Assembly (NCBI RefSeq): GCF_003955735.1 | Contig: NZ_CP034464.1 | Coordinates: 1,984,001 to 2,048,000, forward strand | From: Undibacterium parvum | Lineage (GTDB): Bacteria > Pseudomonadota > Gammaproteobacteria > Burkholderiales > Burkholderiaceae_D | DNA: 64,000 bases | Direction: 5' to 3' | Position numbers and translations under genes: made by a program | In this document: piece by piece, positions 63,588-64,000 of the stretch | Layout: each line of letters starts with the position of its first letter | How positions within the stretch are numbered: the stretch's first letter is position 1 | The notes under the pieces: model-generated | The model's input: the letters and a program-made list of their open reading frames with translations, nothing else | Database searches by the model: none | Told to the model about the DNA's origin: nothing

Positions 63588-64000
63588 TTAATAGGCGCCG
63601 GATTTTTTGAAATCAGCAATAGCGGCAGACATGGCAGCTTCGCCATCTTTGTCCAGTTGCTTGGTTTCTTCTATCTTTTGCAGCAAAGCAGCATGACTAG
63701 TTTTCATGAAATTATGTATGCCAGCTTCGAAAGCCAAAACCTTCGTGACAGGTACATCATCCAGGAAGCCCTTGTTCGCTGAGAACAAAGTAACTGCCAT
63801 CAGGGAAATCGACAATGGAGCGTACTGAGCTTGTTTCAACAGTTCTGTAACGCGTGCACCACGATCCAACTGCTTACGTGTTGCGGCATCCAGATCCGAA
63901 GCGAACTGCGCAAACGCAGCCAATTCACGATACTGAGCCAAATCGGTACGGATACCGCCGGACAGGTTTTTAATAACCTTAGTCTGAGCAGCACCACCAA
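63588..64000 (-). CDS. atpA: F-type ATP synthase alpha subunit, C-terminal part (runs off the window)
   Basis: The frame ends with the stop at 63588 and remains open to base 64000, giving about 137 C-terminal residues. Visible parts are [20 protein letters not shown] and [24 protein letters not shown], ending [33 protein letters not shown]. The 5' part lies beyond the window, so the start cannot be seen. Confidence 0.95.
   Translation of the reverse strand, partial: GGAAQTKVIKNLSGGIRTDLAQYRELAAFAQFASDLDAATRKQLDRGARVTELLKQAQYAPLSISLMAVTLFSANKGFLDDVPVTKVLAFEAGIHNFMKTSHAALLQKIEETKQLDKDGEAAMSAAIADFKKSGAY

Overview
The window looks like a chromosomal segment of a betaproteobacterium in the order Burkholderiales. 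An Oxalobacteraceae/Undibacterium-like host is my best guess from the atp operon - hemE - priA neighbourhood, the aryl-polyene locus and the beta-type rep, atp and pilus proteins. No rRNA, tRNA or CRISPR array was seen.

Layout. 1-6.5 kb: housekeeping and orphan genes (a partial unknown protein, a TraB/GumN-family protein, two tandem periplasmic binding-protein paralogues, a PNPOx-like flavoprotein, Rep helicase, a small HTH protein). 7-15 kb: a NodB-type deacetylase, then a type IV pilus cluster (pilY1-fimT-pilV-pilW-pilX-pilE). The cluster is bracketed by a gap-free 290-bp direct repeat (about 92% identical by hand count). Each repeat copy holds the 3' end of the deacetylase facing the 3' end of a phosphopantetheinyl transferase (PPTase) gene, so the cluster seems to have been inserted at a once-contiguous deacetylase/PPTase junction; an IS91-like remnant abuts the right copy. 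15-33 kb: one long minus-strand operon for an aryl polyene (APE) pigment, colinear with the known apeC-apeR order. It adds a methyltransferase, an MIO-type aromatic ammonia-lyase and an FAD enzyme with halogenase-type motifs, and it has a fused ApeH-ApeI protein. 33-35 kb: a gene-poor stretch with REP-like palindromes, an IS fragment, a lipoprotein and an SRPBCC/DUF1857-like protein.

35.4-41.1 kb: a six-gene minus-strand operon under a good Fur-box match that overlaps the predicted -10. It encodes a lipoprotein di-haem peroxidase-like cytochrome, an outer-membrane porin, an FMN-binding protein with an SGAT flavinylation motif, ApbE, a b-type-cytochrome-like membrane protein and a TDT-family transporter. 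I read it as an iron-responsive extracytoplasmic electron-transfer system. 41.3-46.5 kb: cheZ, a beta-solenoid (bactofilin-like) protein, a membrane diguanylate cyclase, a GNAT acetyltransferase, and an intact IS30-family element that has split a REP-like palindrome. 46.5-55 kb: an M28-type peptidase, an SDR/LysR divergent pair, a cupin-TetR-SDR regulon with two matching TetR-type operators, and several lipoproteins or orphans. 55.3-64 kb: priA, hemE, ppk2, a CoA-binding protein and the distal atp operon (atpC, atpD, atpG, partial atpA). The two AT-rich spacers on either side of hemE share an exact 19-nt DnaA-box-containing string and a second shared motif.

Most promising for follow-up: the repeat-flanked pilus island, the Fur-controlled flavin operon, the putatively halogenated APE pathway, the paired DnaA-box regions around hemE, and the TetR operator pair.
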